Of a DNA stretch of 64,000 bases, positions 7,226-15,937 are shown piece after piece. Numbering within the stretch: position 1 is the first letter of the stretch; the number at the start of each line of letters is the position of its first letter. The notes under the pieces are model-generated. The model did not search any database. It worked only from the letters and a program-made list of their open reading frames with translations, and was not told where the DNA came from. The stretch comes from CAYULW01 sp964445815 (GTDB lineage: Bacteria; Bacteroidota; Bacteroidia; Flavobacteriales_E; Vicingaceae), in contig CAYULW010000002.1 of the NCBI GenBank assembly GCA_964445815.1, forward strand, positions 310,001 to 374,000. The letters run 5' to 3'. Made by a program: the position numbers and the translations under genes.

Positions 7226-8617
7226 TCAGTAAGCATTACCCTGCCAGGTCATGTCATCAGGCATAACGAATAGATTCTCTACCAATGTGCTATCCGTTTC
7301 ACTAAATAGCCAGCGAATGGCCAATTTCCCTTTTTGATCTGATCCAAACCAGACTTCTAATCCTTTCGGTTCTTGGTCTTTGACCCATCTGTAACCCAAT
7401 GCTCTAAAGTTGGGAAGCGTTTTATTGAGTTGACTCAGGTCCTCCCAGGTTCTGTCTGTTTCTGACATGCTTCCTTTTACACTTGCTGCTTTGATGGCTT
7501 GGTAAATTCTTTCTGTATCTCCTGTTTCTACGGCGCTTATCCATGTCTTTAGAGACTTTTCGATCAGCAAGGAGTCATTTAAAGCCTCTATGGAGTTGAG
7601 CTTTACCACTCGCTTTGACCTTTTGGCCGCGTCGATGCCCAATGCATCTTCAATTTGATTTTTGATTTGGGTCATGGCAGACAAGTCTCTCAAGCCGACA
7701 GTATTCAGAAAGATGATGGAGTAATGCTGTTCAAAGTCAAGAATAAAAACATTGGAATTTCCGGGTAAAGAACCATATACTTCTACCTTATTGGCTGTGC
7801 TTTCCAATAATTGTCGATTGTCCGGATTCAAGAAGTGTCCTTCAGATAGGGTAGTGGCCAAGAGGCGAAGGTCTTTAACTGTAGAATAACAACCACCGGA
7901 AGCATAACGACCTTCATAGTCGGACGAATCTAATTGCCATTGCTCATTAACATAAGCATGGCCTTTTTGGATGGCTAGGCCGGAATTAAAAAGGCCTGAA
8001 TGCCTCATGTTTAACTCTTGAAAGATAAGCTGTGTAAAAGCCTCATGTAAGTTCATGCCAGTTATTTGCTCAATGATCGCTCCTAAAATCCAATAATTCA
8101 GGTTGCTGTATTCTTCTTTTGTGCCCGGTTCGAACGATAATGTGAAATCAGGAAGTGCATCGATAAAGGGGCCTGCCATTTCATTGCTGTCCCATTGCAC
8201 AAAAGGGAGGCTGTCTTGAGTCATTTCTCGAGGTAAACCCGAGCGCATGTTCAACAAATCGATCACTTTGACTTGTTGTGCAAAGCCAGCTTTTAAATGT
8301 GGTCTATACACGGAAATTGGAGTATAAAGATCAATTTGACCCTGCTCTTGAAGTTTTAATATCGCCAGCTTGGTAAATAGCTTGGTCAGAGAAGCGAGAT
8401 AGACTTTTGTACTATCGCTTATGCGAGGTAGAGAAAGAGCAGGGGACTGTATGGCTCCATTGTATAAGGTCTTTCCCTGCATTTCTACATGCAAATAGCC
8501 ATTAAATTCGTTTGTTTCAACATTGTTTTGTACAATCTCTTTGATCTGATCTTCTTTGGATTGGCAAGCAATCAGCATCAACAAAATAACAAGAAATGGG
8601 ACTAGTGTTTTGTTCAT
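7226..8617 (-). CDS. Serine beta-lactamase-like hydrolase, lipoprotein
   Basis: A lipobox (LIAC, Cys18) shows lipid anchoring. The catalytic motifs of class C beta-lactamase/DD-peptidase-like hydrolases are present: SxxK as S76-L-T-K79 and YxN as Y170-S-N172, with GSLPGNSNVFILDF where the third motif is expected but without a clear KTG or HTG. The domain spans about residues 35-330; the last 130 residues are an extra domain with SNTF2-like alternating pattern that I cannot name. Such proteins act on peptides, esters or peptidoglycan in the periplasm. Substrate unknown. Confidence 0.85.
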   Translation of the reverse strand: MNKTLVPFLVILLMLIACQSKEDQIKEIVQNNVETNEFNGYLHVEMQGKTLYNGAIQSPALSLPRISDSTKVYLASLTKLFTKLAILKLQEQGQIDLYTPISVYRPHLKAGFAQQVKVIDLLNMRSGLPREMTQDSLPFVQWDSNEMAGPFIDALPDFTLSFEPGTKEEYSNLNYWILGAIIEQITGMNLHEAFTQLIFQELNMRHSGLFNSGLAIQKGHAYVNEQWQLDSSDYEGRYASGGCYSTVKDLRLLATTLSEGHFLNPDNRQLLESTANKVEVYGSLPGNSNVFILDFEQHYSIIFLNTVGLRDLSAMTQIKNQIEDALGIDAAKRSKRVVKLNSIEALNDSLLIEKSLKTWISAVETGDTERIYQAIKAASVKGSMSETDRTWEDLSQLNKTLPNFRALGYRWVKDQEPKGLEVWFGSDQKGKLAIRWLFSETDSTLVENLFVMPDDMTWQGNAY

Positions 8618-8735
8618 CTTCTTTTGTCAATGCTAGGCATTCTCAGCCAATGAACATGTCAGCATGGGATAAACGCAAACATCCATCAATAAATGGTGGT
8701 GGGAGGTAGTTTGTAGAATACTATTTTAGGTGATG

Positions 8736-8758
8736 ATCTCGGGCGGCATGTCCGAGAT
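8736..8758. repeat. Palindromic repeat, copy A
   Basis: The 10-base arms flank a GCA centre: ATCTCGGGCG and TGTCCGAGAT. The two departures from perfect symmetry would be G-U pairs in RNA. It sits 16 bases downstream of the stop codon of the minus-strand gene at 8775. Copies B (9808-9830) and C (10529-10551) share the core. Confidence 0.85.
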
Positions 8759-8774
8759 GGCGGATGATAGGTTA

Positions 8775-9677
8775 CTAATTCCAAAAATAGTTCAGACTCA
8801 CCAATGAATCTATCATGTGATTGGAAATGCCCAATTTTCCTTTTAATTCATCAAAGACGGTTTCTAATTCTAATGAGTCAGCGAGATAATAGCCATGCAG
8901 ATATCTGATGTAGATGCTTGGGTTTAGCTCCAATTCTTGTTCAATGGAATAAGTCAGTATGGAATCGCCCAATTCTGACGCTAAATTCAAGCGTTTCAGA
9001 CTGAGGCTATTGCCGATCAAATGGGTTTTAGGTATTTCATATAGGCTAGCCAGGGCAGAAAGCGAATCTCGATAGCGAAGATATCTTTCTGATTCCATTA
9101 AGCTTCTATTGAATTGATGCCTCTCCGGTGAACCTGTGGTATAACGCGCGTTTAACCGGATGATGTTTTTGATGTTCTCACTTTGCCAGACTCCGTTACG
9201 ATAAAAGTAATAGTCTGTTAGTGTCGGAATGTTATTGATCAATTCTACCCGATATTTCCAAAAATCAATCTTTTTAAGATGTTGAATGGTAAGAAGCAGT
9301 TCAGCATGGCGAGGGTAAAAGACAATTTTGTTAAAGTAGAATTTTCCCTCGCTAAACTTTGCCTTATTGACCAGATCACTGTTTATGCTCTCAATAATAC
9401 TACCGAAATCCTCCTCAAAGTAATGGTCAAAAACGGTTTGCTCTGTTTTGTTTAATCCACTAACTCGCTCCTTAAAGAGAGCATTACTCCACGAATTTCT
9501 GACCAAATTGTATTCATATCTGTTCAAGCTAGCCGTGAGTTCATATCCAAAATCTTTCAACAGCGTTTTCTCTGCGTCATTCAGCTTTTTTTTGGCTTCC
9601 TTTTTTTCTTCTGTTTTACAGGAGCAGATCAGAAGGAGAACCAAACCAAGAATTTTTAGTGTTTGTATACAATTCAA
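8775..9677 (-). CDS. Lipoprotein of unknown function
   Basis: The 300-residue protein starts at a TTG (9677-9675) and has a lipoprotein signal ending in LICSC. The Lys/Glu-rich stretch after it (KTEEKKEAKKKLNDAEKTLL) is a flexible or helical linker. The rest is mixed helical and beta with no motif I recognise. It has palindromic repeat copy A just past its stop and copy B upstream of its start. A TACTTTCG box 18 bases before the TTG could be its promoter. No function is offered. Confidence 0.7.
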   Translation of the reverse strand: MNCIQTLKILGLVLLLICSCKTEEKKEAKKKLNDAEKTLLKDFGYELTASLNRYEYNLVRNSWSNALFKERVSGLNKTEQTVFDHYFEEDFGSIIESINSDLVNKAKFSEGKFYFNKIVFYPRHAELLLTIQHLKKIDFWKYRVELINNIPTLTDYYFYRNGVWQSENIKNIIRLNARYTTGSPERHQFNRSLMESERYLRYRDSLSALASLYEIPKTHLIGNSLSLKRLNLASELGDSILTYSIEQELELNPSIYIRYLHGYYLADSLELETVFDELKGKLGISNHMIDSLVSLNYFWN

Positions 9678-9775
9678 ATCAGAAGAAATAATAATCGAAA
9701 GTAAGAAATGAAAAGATTATTTAATTTATCAGTTGTAAAGCCTAGTGTGCCTCCTTTTGTTATGAGTCTGATATT

Positions 9776-9840
9776 GTGAATTCGCATTAAGTATTTATAA
9801 GGCAATTATCTCGGACAGCATGTCCGAGATGACAGACAGT
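9776..9840. repeat. Palindromic repeat, copy B with shared flank
   Basis: The core at 9808-9830 is a perfect palindrome: ATCTCGGACA, GCA, TGTCCGAGAT. About 32 bases to its left (from the gtgaattcgc at 9776 to ggcaattat) also match copy C at roughly three bases in four, so the repeat unit is about 65 bases, not only the hairpin. It lies 19 bases after the stop of the gene at 9850. Confidence 0.85.
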
Positions 9841-9849
9841 ATGTCCTCG

Positions 9850-10452
9850 TTAACTCGATCTCTGAGTATCTATTTTTCTATTAACAGTTTCGATAAAAGA
9901 ACATTGCCTTGTCACATGAACTCTATGCATATAAATTAACACTGCCACTAATATTAGTGTGACTACTGAACTAAAAATTATCGAAACACCTGAAATTTCA
10001 GACAAAGTATAGTTGTTGAAATAAAAAGACAGATTGATCATTATGAGAGAAATTAACAATGACATGGCTAAATTGCCCGTAGCCTCCTTTATGACCACAA
10101 ATCTTTCACAATTACTTTTCTCTTCTCTAGTAGCTGACTCTTTAAATTTGATGTAGGCCTCATACCATTGTTCTTTTGTCGTATAATCTTTCGTGTAGTA
10201 TTTTATAATTCGCAATAATTCACCGACTCCTTGTACTACAAACCCAAGTGTCCAAGCTAATCCAATCATTATTATCCATGAAACTTTCATAATATCCATA
10301 GTTGCTTTATAATTAAGACTGCTTGAGTATATGCAACTAAATAGCAATAATGTTCCAGGTACTATCTTAGCAAAGACATCCCTAAGTAGGAATTTTTCAT
10401 ATAGTTTATCAACAATTGAGTTTATCTCATTTAAAGCAAGATTTGATGACAT
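9850..10452 (-). CDS. Four-helix membrane protein in the accessory patch
   Basis: This 200-residue protein has hydrophobic segments at about residues 27-45 (IVPGTLLLFSCIYSS), 53-76 (WIIMIGLAWTLGFVVQGVG), 126-146 (LAMSLLISLIMINLSFYF) and 156-176 (IIFSSVVTLILVAVLIYM). A charged loop separates the pairs. The short N-terminus (LYEKFLLRDVFAKIVPGTLL) resembles small membrane proteins that often accompany phage-defence genes, but I cannot name a family. It is AT-rich relative to the flanking genes and is bracketed by repeat copies B and C. It may be a partner of the AIPR gene upstream, although 182 bases and a repeat separate them. Confidence 0.6.
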   Translation of the reverse strand: MSSNLALNEINSIVDKLYEKFLLRDVFAKIVPGTLLLFSCIYSSSLNYKATMDIMKVSWIIMIGLAWTLGFVVQGVGELLRIIKYYTKDYTTKEQWYEAYIKFKESATREEKSNCERFVVIKEATGNLAMSLLISLIMINLSFYFNNYTLSEISGVSIIFSSVVTLILVAVLIYMHRVHVTRQCSFIETVNRKIDTQRSS

Positions 10453-10496
10453 GGATTAGTTTTTAAGTTATTTAGATTTAGAATGAGTCGAAGTTA

Positions 10497-10562
10497 GCGA
10501 AATTGCCTCAAGTGTTTATATGGCAATTATTTTGGACAGTATATCCGAGATGGCTGATGAAT
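10497..10562. repeat. Palindromic repeat, copy C (degenerate)
   Basis: The core at 10529-10551 (ATTTTGGACA, GTA, TATCCGAGAT) keeps most of the symmetry with two G-U-type changes and one mismatch. The left flank (gtgtttatatggcaattat) aligns with copy B. It lies about 84 bases past the stop of the AIPR gene and 45 upstream of the membrane-protein start. Confidence 0.75.
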
Positions 10563-10634
10563 CCGAAGTTAATGAAATTTCTTTCTGAACTTATAATGTA
10601 ACTATATCAGACAGGATTAATGAAATTTTATTTC

Positions 10635-12317
10635 TTATACATTACTAGCTACTGCTTTTTCCCATTCTTCTTTGAAATGAGGGATTCTACTTCTTTTAAT
10701 CTGTTTTAAATAATTTGTTACAATATTTCGATTCAGTTTCTTTACCCATTCATCACTTCTTAAGCTTGATTTATAATCAAAATCTTCACCCAAATCTCCG
10801 ACTTCAGCATTTAAATCAATAATAATGTCATCTATAATTACCTTAAGTGCATTTCTCAAGTTTTCTCTGCTTTTTGCATCGGCAACAAATTCCTTTGGTG
10901 ATTGAATTAAACGGTTTCCAACTTCATCATTTTTTAAAATTCCTTTCGAAATATACATTAGGGCATATTTTGTCAATGCATATCGAGCTATTAATTGATT
11001 TTCAATATCATTCATTTTTTCAGAAAGAACTTCATCTAAGACTTGAATAAAAACTATTCTATAGGCAGTAACCTCCGGTCTAGCAAATAATTTATTATAA
11101 GCATCTTCAAATACTTGGTATTTTCTATGAGTGTTCCAAGGCTCTTCCAAATCGAAGGACATAAGAAATACTCCCATAAATTCATTTGAGATTACTTTAA
11201 GATCATCGGGGGTTTTGTCTCCTCTTTTTATTTCATAGTAATATTCTTCAGAAAATTTTTCAGCTATTTCATTTTGTAACCTTATTTGTATTTGGTTGTA
11301 TGATTTAAAATCTCTTGGTTTTACACCATTCTGACTGTTAGAATATTCAGTGATCTTAGATGAAAGAGATGAATTAATTGGAACCTTAATTACTTTAGTC
11401 AGAATCTTTAAGTCGTCTGTAAGGTGTGATTGATTACGATATAACGAAGTTAAACTTTGACAACCATTAACAACGTAGAACTTTTTTATAGTTAATGATT
11501 CTTCATCCTTTTCCACGTCTTCTGCAACTATTGTAATTCCGTTGTGAAATAGTGGAAATTGCTTGTGTAACGAGATGTCTTTGATACTCCTAACAATTCC
11601 TTTATTAATCTTGGTATTGCCTAATGCTCCTCTAACATTATAGTCAAAAATTGATTGGTCATTTATACCATCCAATTTGACGAGTTCCTTGGCTTTTATA
11701 GGCGCAATATATGTTACAGTTTCAGCATCAGCAAAGTATTTTGTAGTTTCATTTTCTGACACATCAAAATTAGCTTCTGCAAGCAGGTTAATCTCTTTTT
11801 TATCGCTAATGTATTGTTCTTCGAGAATTGTTTTGCCAAAAAAATCGACATTGTCGATTTCATTTAGTAGAGATTCTCCGTCTGCGGATAAATTGACATT
11901 TGTAACAAATACTCCTCTAATTTTATATGCATCTAATTTTTCTAAAAGATCTAATCTTTTAATTAGAGACGCTACCTGTGCTTTGCCTGCTGTTTTTATT
12001 AAGTTCTCAAGCTTTTCTTTTGTAGTAAACTGGTCTAATGTTCCAATAAACTCTTTTAAAGTTGAATCACCAATTGTCTTTTTATCACTTTGAGCAATTT
12101 TAGCCTGAAAGATATCAATTGTTCCTAACCCCTCATTCAAGTAAATTCCATCTACACCTTTGTCTCCATTATTGTCACAGACAGAATCAATTGCTAACTG
12201 TTGATCTAATCTAAAATACTTCTCTAAGTACCACATTAAAAAAGATGCACTTTCTGTTCTTCCATCTATATTGTAGAATTCAATCTCTTGAAGTATTTCT
12301 GGATAACTTACATTCAT
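10635..12317 (-). CDS. AIPR-family (abortive infection phage resistance) protein
   Basis: Residues around 290-350 carry the AIPR core: YVVNGCQSLTSLYRN, then KVIKVPINSSLSSKITEYSN, then SQNGVKPRDFKSYNQIQ. AIPR proteins are named for an abortive-infection role against phage. The N-terminus looks like a PD-(D/E)xK nuclease of the Mrr kind: D52-K-G-V-D56-G followed by I-D-I-F-Q71-A-K73, so a DNA-cutting activity is plausible. The 560-residue length is normal for the family. It is in the most AT-rich part of the window and has an inverted repeat in its promoter region (12346-12367). No restriction-modification or toxin partner is adjacent. Confidence 0.85.
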   Translation of the reverse strand: MNVSYPEILQEIEFYNIDGRTESASFLMWYLEKYFRLDQQLAIDSVCDNNGDKGVDGIYLNEGLGTIDIFQAKIAQSDKKTIGDSTLKEFIGTLDQFTTKEKLENLIKTAGKAQVASLIKRLDLLEKLDAYKIRGVFVTNVNLSADGESLLNEIDNVDFFGKTILEEQYISDKKEINLLAEANFDVSENETTKYFADAETVTYIAPIKAKELVKLDGINDQSIFDYNVRGALGNTKINKGIVRSIKDISLHKQFPLFHNGITIVAEDVEKDEESLTIKKFYVVNGCQSLTSLYRNQSHLTDDLKILTKVIKVPINSSLSSKITEYSNSQNGVKPRDFKSYNQIQIRLQNEIAEKFSEEYYYEIKRGDKTPDDLKVISNEFMGVFLMSFDLEEPWNTHRKYQVFEDAYNKLFARPEVTAYRIVFIQVLDEVLSEKMNDIENQLIARYALTKYALMYISKGILKNDEVGNRLIQSPKEFVADAKSRENLRNALKVIIDDIIIDLNAEVGDLGEDFDYKSSLRSDEWVKKLNRNIVTNYLKQIKRSRIPHFKEEWEKAVASNV

Positions 12318-12345
12318 CTAAATTTTGTTTTTTTGTTTATATTGG

Positions 12346-12367
12346 ACAATAGGGTATAATCTATTGT
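12346..12367. promoter_or_regulatory. Inverted repeat ACAATAG-N8-CTATTGT upstream of the AIPR gene
   Basis: A perfect 7-bp dyad with an 8-base AT spacer begins 29 bases before the AIPR start codon, where an operator over the promoter would be expected. Whether a repressor binds it is inference. Confidence 0.4.
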
Positions 12368-12481
12368 AACTTTCCTTTAATTATATTTCTGAAATTCATT
12401 ACAGAAGATTCAGTTGTTGATTAAGGTTTGCGCTCTAAAGATAAAAAATAATTTGCGCTTTCCACAACCAATCTGAATGCT

Positions 12482-12489
12482 GAATTTTG
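12482..12489 (+). promoter_or_regulatory. -7-like box GAATTTTG, 4 nt before the mutS2 start
   Basis: It differs from TAnnTTTG at the first base only and is followed by CCCC and the ATG at 12494. The same 4-base spacing occurs at four other genes in the window. Confidence 0.45.
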
Positions 12490-12493
12490 CCCC

Positions 12494-14620
12494 ATGCATT
12501 ATTTCGATGAGCAAACGGCTTTAGATTTAGAGTTTGATGAGATCAGACAACTCTTGTCCGGTTATTGCCAAACGGCAACAGTCGCCGATCGTTTGCTCAA
12601 TTTACAACCCTATCGTCAGCCCAAAGAGGTAGAGCATCATCTGAATCTGGGGCATGAGCTGCAATTAATCCGCAATCGGGGTTTGCGCTTCCCCAGACTG
12701 GATTTTCAGGAATTGAGAAAGGAAATCCAATTGCTCAACATTTCCGCTTCGGTTTTGGAAGTACAGGGCATCATCAACATTTTAGATGCCTCTCGTTTTG
12801 TGAATGCGCTCTTTCTCTTTTTTAAGGAGCAGGAGCAAGACTATTTGACTTTACAAAGCCTTTTGGTTGATGCCCATTACACCAAAGCCATCGAAAAGGC
12901 CATCGACCGTATTTTGGACAAGCGCCTGAAGGTTAAAGACGATGCCTCACCGGAATTGCAAATCATCCGACAGCGCATCGGCACGGTAAAGAATCAGATC
13001 AACCGCAATTTTGACAAGGCTTTAAAATCTGCAAAAGCACAAGGTTATGTGGAGGACATCCACGAAAACGTGATCGATAACCGTCGGGTTTTGGCTGTGA
13101 ATTCCACCTACAAACGTCAGGTGGAGGGCAGTATTTTAGGAGCCTCCAAAACAGGTTCTTTAACTTACATTGAACCCAAGGTGAATCTGGCGCTCAATTT
13201 TGAATTGGATCAACTCAAAGACGATGAGCGCAAAGAGATCCGTCGCATTTTGGCTGAACTGAGTGATTTTCTGCGGACCCATTTGGAGCTCATTAAAGTT
13301 TATCAGCAGATTTTATGTGCCTTTGATGAAGTGAATGCCAAAGTGCGTTTGGCTTTGCGTATGGATGCGGCCAAACCCGAGATCAATCATAAAGATCAGG
13401 ACACTTACCTAAAAGAGGCTTATCATCCCTTATTGTTCCTGAAGAACCGTGAAGCCAAATTGAGCACCATGCCACAGACTTTTGCTTTGAAGAAGGATAG
13501 CCGTCTATTGGTCATCTCCGGACCCAATGCGGGAGGCAAGTCCATTACTCTAAAAACCATGGGGCTTTTGCAGTTGATGTTTCAGTCCGGTTTATTGATC
13601 CCTGCATCCACCAAAAGTAAAATGGCCTTTTTCGATTATGTTTTGTCGGACATTGGGGACAATCAGTCCATCGAAAACCAATTGAGCACTTACAGTTACC
13701 GTTTGCAGCGCATGAATTTCTTTTTGAAGAAATGCTCAACTAAAACCCTTTTGCTCTTGGATGAATTTGGCACGGGTTCTGACCCTGAATTGGGTGGCGC
13801 TTTGGCTGAAGTCTTTTTTGAACACATTTACGAACAGGGCTGTTATGGCGTGATTACCACACATTATTCCAACATTAAGCTGAGAGCAGCGGAATTGCCG
13901 GAAGCCGTAAATGCCAACATGATCTTTAACCGCAAGACCCTGAGCCCCGAATACCAATTGGCGGTGGGGCAGCCCGGTTCTTCTTTTACCTTTGAGGTGG
14001 CGCAAATGAATGGCATCCCTCATGATATGCTGAAACAGGCCAAAGCCAAGGTAGATGGACAAAAGCTAAAATTTGACCGCCTGATCTCTGATCTGCAACG
14101 GGATAAATCGGTTTTGAAAAAGTTGAAAAGCGAAAGCTTTGAAGCCAAAGAAGCCATGCAGGCCAGTCAAGCCGAGTTTGAAGCCAAAAGCGAACGTTAT
14201 GAAGAGCGTTTGAACAAGCAGCAACAACTCATCGAAAAGAACAACAAATACCTGAACCACGGCAAGAAGATGAGCCAGTTCATTCAGAACTATCCGAAGT
14301 CCAAAAGCAAGCAAAACGAGTGGTTGAAAGAGGTGAAGAAATACATCACCATTGAAAAAGCCAAGATAGAGGCGGCTGTGAGAAAAGTGCAGGAAGCCCA
14401 ACGCCTGAAAGATGAGGCACAAAAAGCCAAACAAAACAAAAAGAAAGGCCAAACGAAACAGCGAACAGTTGCTGCCAAACCGGTGAAAGTAGGGGTGAAG
14501 GTGAAACTAAAAAACAGCAGACAAGTGGGAGAAGTCTTGAGCATGGACGATAAGGAAGCCACGGTGGTCTTCGGTAACCTGAAAGCCAAGGTGAAGATCG
14601 ATACTTTGGTGGCCGTTTAA
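12494..14620 (+). CDS. mutS2: MutS2-family ATPase without a Smr domain
   Basis: The core MutS domain and clamp region (residues 1-310) are followed by the ATPase: Walker A GPNAGGKSITLKT near 345, Walker B LLLLDEFGTGSDP near 418, and the TTHYSNIK motif near 455. A long coiled coil (about 515-645), very rich in Lys, Glu and Ala, leads to a KOW-like end (VGVKVKLKNSRQVGEVLSMD). MutS2 proteins of about 780 residues end in a Smr endonuclease domain; this one stops at 708 without it. MutS2 acts on branched DNA and collided ribosomes in other bacteria. G+C is visibly higher than in the AIPR patch next to it. Confidence 0.92.
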   Translation: MHYFDEQTALDLEFDEIRQLLSGYCQTATVADRLLNLQPYRQPKEVEHHLNLGHELQLIRNRGLRFPRLDFQELRKEIQLLNISASVLEVQGIINILDASRFVNALFLFFKEQEQDYLTLQSLLVDAHYTKAIEKAIDRILDKRLKVKDDASPELQIIRQRIGTVKNQINRNFDKALKSAKAQGYVEDIHENVIDNRRVLAVNSTYKRQVEGSILGASKTGSLTYIEPKVNLALNFELDQLKDDERKEIRRILAELSDFLRTHLELIKVYQQILCAFDEVNAKVRLALRMDAAKPEINHKDQDTYLKEAYHPLLFLKNREAKLSTMPQTFALKKDSRLLVISGPNAGGKSITLKTMGLLQLMFQSGLLIPASTKSKMAFFDYVLSDIGDNQSIENQLSTYSYRLQRMNFFLKKCSTKTLLLLDEFGTGSDPELGGALAEVFFEHIYEQGCYGVITTHYSNIKLRAAELPEAVNANMIFNRKTLSPEYQLAVGQPGSSFTFEVAQMNGIPHDMLKQAKAKVDGQKLKFDRLISDLQRDKSVLKKLKSESFEAKEAMQASQAEFEAKSERYEERLNKQQQLIEKNNKYLNHGKKMSQFIQNYPKSKSKQNEWLKEVKKYITIEKAKIEAAVRKVQEAQRLKDEAQKAKQNKKKGQTKQRTVAAKPVKVGVKVKLKNSRQVGEVLSMDDKEATVVFGNLKAKVKIDTLVAV

Positions 14621-14680
14621 AGCAATTCTTTTGGTGAATATACTGGTCTAATTCGTCCCGCCTGACGATATTTGCACTTG

Positions 14681-15937
14681 ATGAATATTCCTCAATCCTC
14701 TTACCCTCGGGTAGTGGTTGTAGGCGGTGGTTTTGGCGGCTTACAACTCATTAAAGGTCTGAAGAAAGCCTCTTTCCAAGTGGTGCTTCTCGACCAAAAC
14801 AATTACCATACTTTTCAGCCTCTATTGTATCAGGTGGCCAGTGCCGGATTGGAACCGGATTCTATCGCTTACCCCTTGCGAAAAATCTTCAAAGGGCAGG
14901 ATAATTTTATTTTCCGCATGGCGAAAGTAGAGCAAGTTGTCCCTGAGAAAAAAATGTTGAAAACGAATATTGGTGAAATTGCCTATGATCATTTGGTGAT
15001 TGCTACTGGTAGCACGACCAATTATTTTGGCATGCAGGATGTGGCGTCTAATGCCATGCCCATGAAAAGCGTGCAGGAGGCTTTGAATCTGAGAAGTTTG
15101 ATCCTTCAAAATTTTGAAAAGGCACTTTTGCAGGAAAGTAAAACGGAACAGGAAGCCCTGATGAGCTTTGTGATTGTAGGTGCAGGACCAACGGGAGTAG
15201 AGTTGGCGGGAGCTTTGGCCGAACTAAAACGGCATGTTTTGCCTTATGACTACCCCGATCTGGATATCCGTAGAATGAGTATACACCTGATTGAAATGGC
15301 CGATGAAGTACTGCCACCCATGTCGGAAGTATCTTCAAAAAAGGCCTTGGAATATCTTCAAAAGCTGGGTGTGGAAGTCTGGTTGAATCAATCGGTAACC
15401 TCTTATGACGGGCATACGGTCACCTTTAAAAAGGTAGATCCCATAAAAGCCAAAACCTTGATCTGGGCAGCCGGGGTAAAAGGCAATTTAGTGAATGGAA
15501 TAGGAGAGGAGCATGTCATTAGAGGCCGTTATAAAGTCAATGCCATGAATGGTATTGAAGGTTTGGAAAATGTGTATGCGATAGGAGATGTAGCGTATTT
15601 GGAAACACCTGACTTTCCACAAGGTTTGCCCATGCTGGCGCAAGTGGCCATACAACAGGGTCAGCAATTGGCAAAGAACTTAAAGCGGCAAACAAACAGA
15701 GCTTTTGAGTACAAGGATTTGGGAACCATGGCGACCATTGGAAGAAACAAGGCCGTGGTGGATTTACAGAAGGTAAAATTTCAAGGCTTGTTTGCCTGGT
15801 TCGTCTGGATGTTCATTCACCTGATCTCTTTGGTGGGCTTTAGAAATAAGGTCATTACCTTTTTCAACTGGTCGTACAATTATTTTAATTTCGATAAGGG
15901 CGTGCGTTTAATCATTCGTCGCTTTGAACGCGATTGA
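14681..15937 (+). CDS. ndh: Type II NADH:quinone dehydrogenase (NDH-2)
   Basis: The FAD-binding start RVVVVGGGFGGLQLIKGLK and the second nucleotide site FVIVGAGPTGVELAGALAE are those of the NDH-2 family. LIWAAGVKGN and YAIGDVAYLETPDFPQG are also family signatures. A C-terminal amphipathic/hydrophobic segment (FAWFVWMFIHLISLVGF) anchors it to the inner membrane. It passes electrons from NADH to quinone without pumping protons. I take the ATG at 14681 as start, not the TTG three codons earlier, because a GATATTTG box ends only 6 bases before it. Its stop abuts the stop of the convergent PPK2 gene. Confidence 0.93.
   Translation: MNIPQSSYPRVVVVGGGFGGLQLIKGLKKASFQVVLLDQNNYHTFQPLLYQVASAGLEPDSIAYPLRKIFKGQDNFIFRMAKVEQVVPEKKMLKTNIGEIAYDHLVIATGSTTNYFGMQDVASNAMPMKSVQEALNLRSLILQNFEKALLQESKTEQEALMSFVIVGAGPTGVELAGALAELKRHVLPYDYPDLDIRRMSIHLIEMADEVLPPMSEVSSKKALEYLQKLGVEVWLNQSVTSYDGHTVTFKKVDPIKAKTLIWAAGVKGNLVNGIGEEHVIRGRYKVNAMNGIEGLENVYAIGDVAYLETPDFPQGLPMLAQVAIQQGQQLAKNLKRQTNRAFEYKDLGTMATIGRNKAVVDLQKVKFQGLFAWFVWMFIHLISLVGFRNKVITFFNWSYNYFNFDKGVRLIIRRFERD

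Noticed and set aside
14066..14589. Minus-strand hydrophobic frames inside mutS2
   Set aside because: They are the antisense of the Lys/Glu-rich coiled coil, which always reads as Phe/Leu-rich; not genes.
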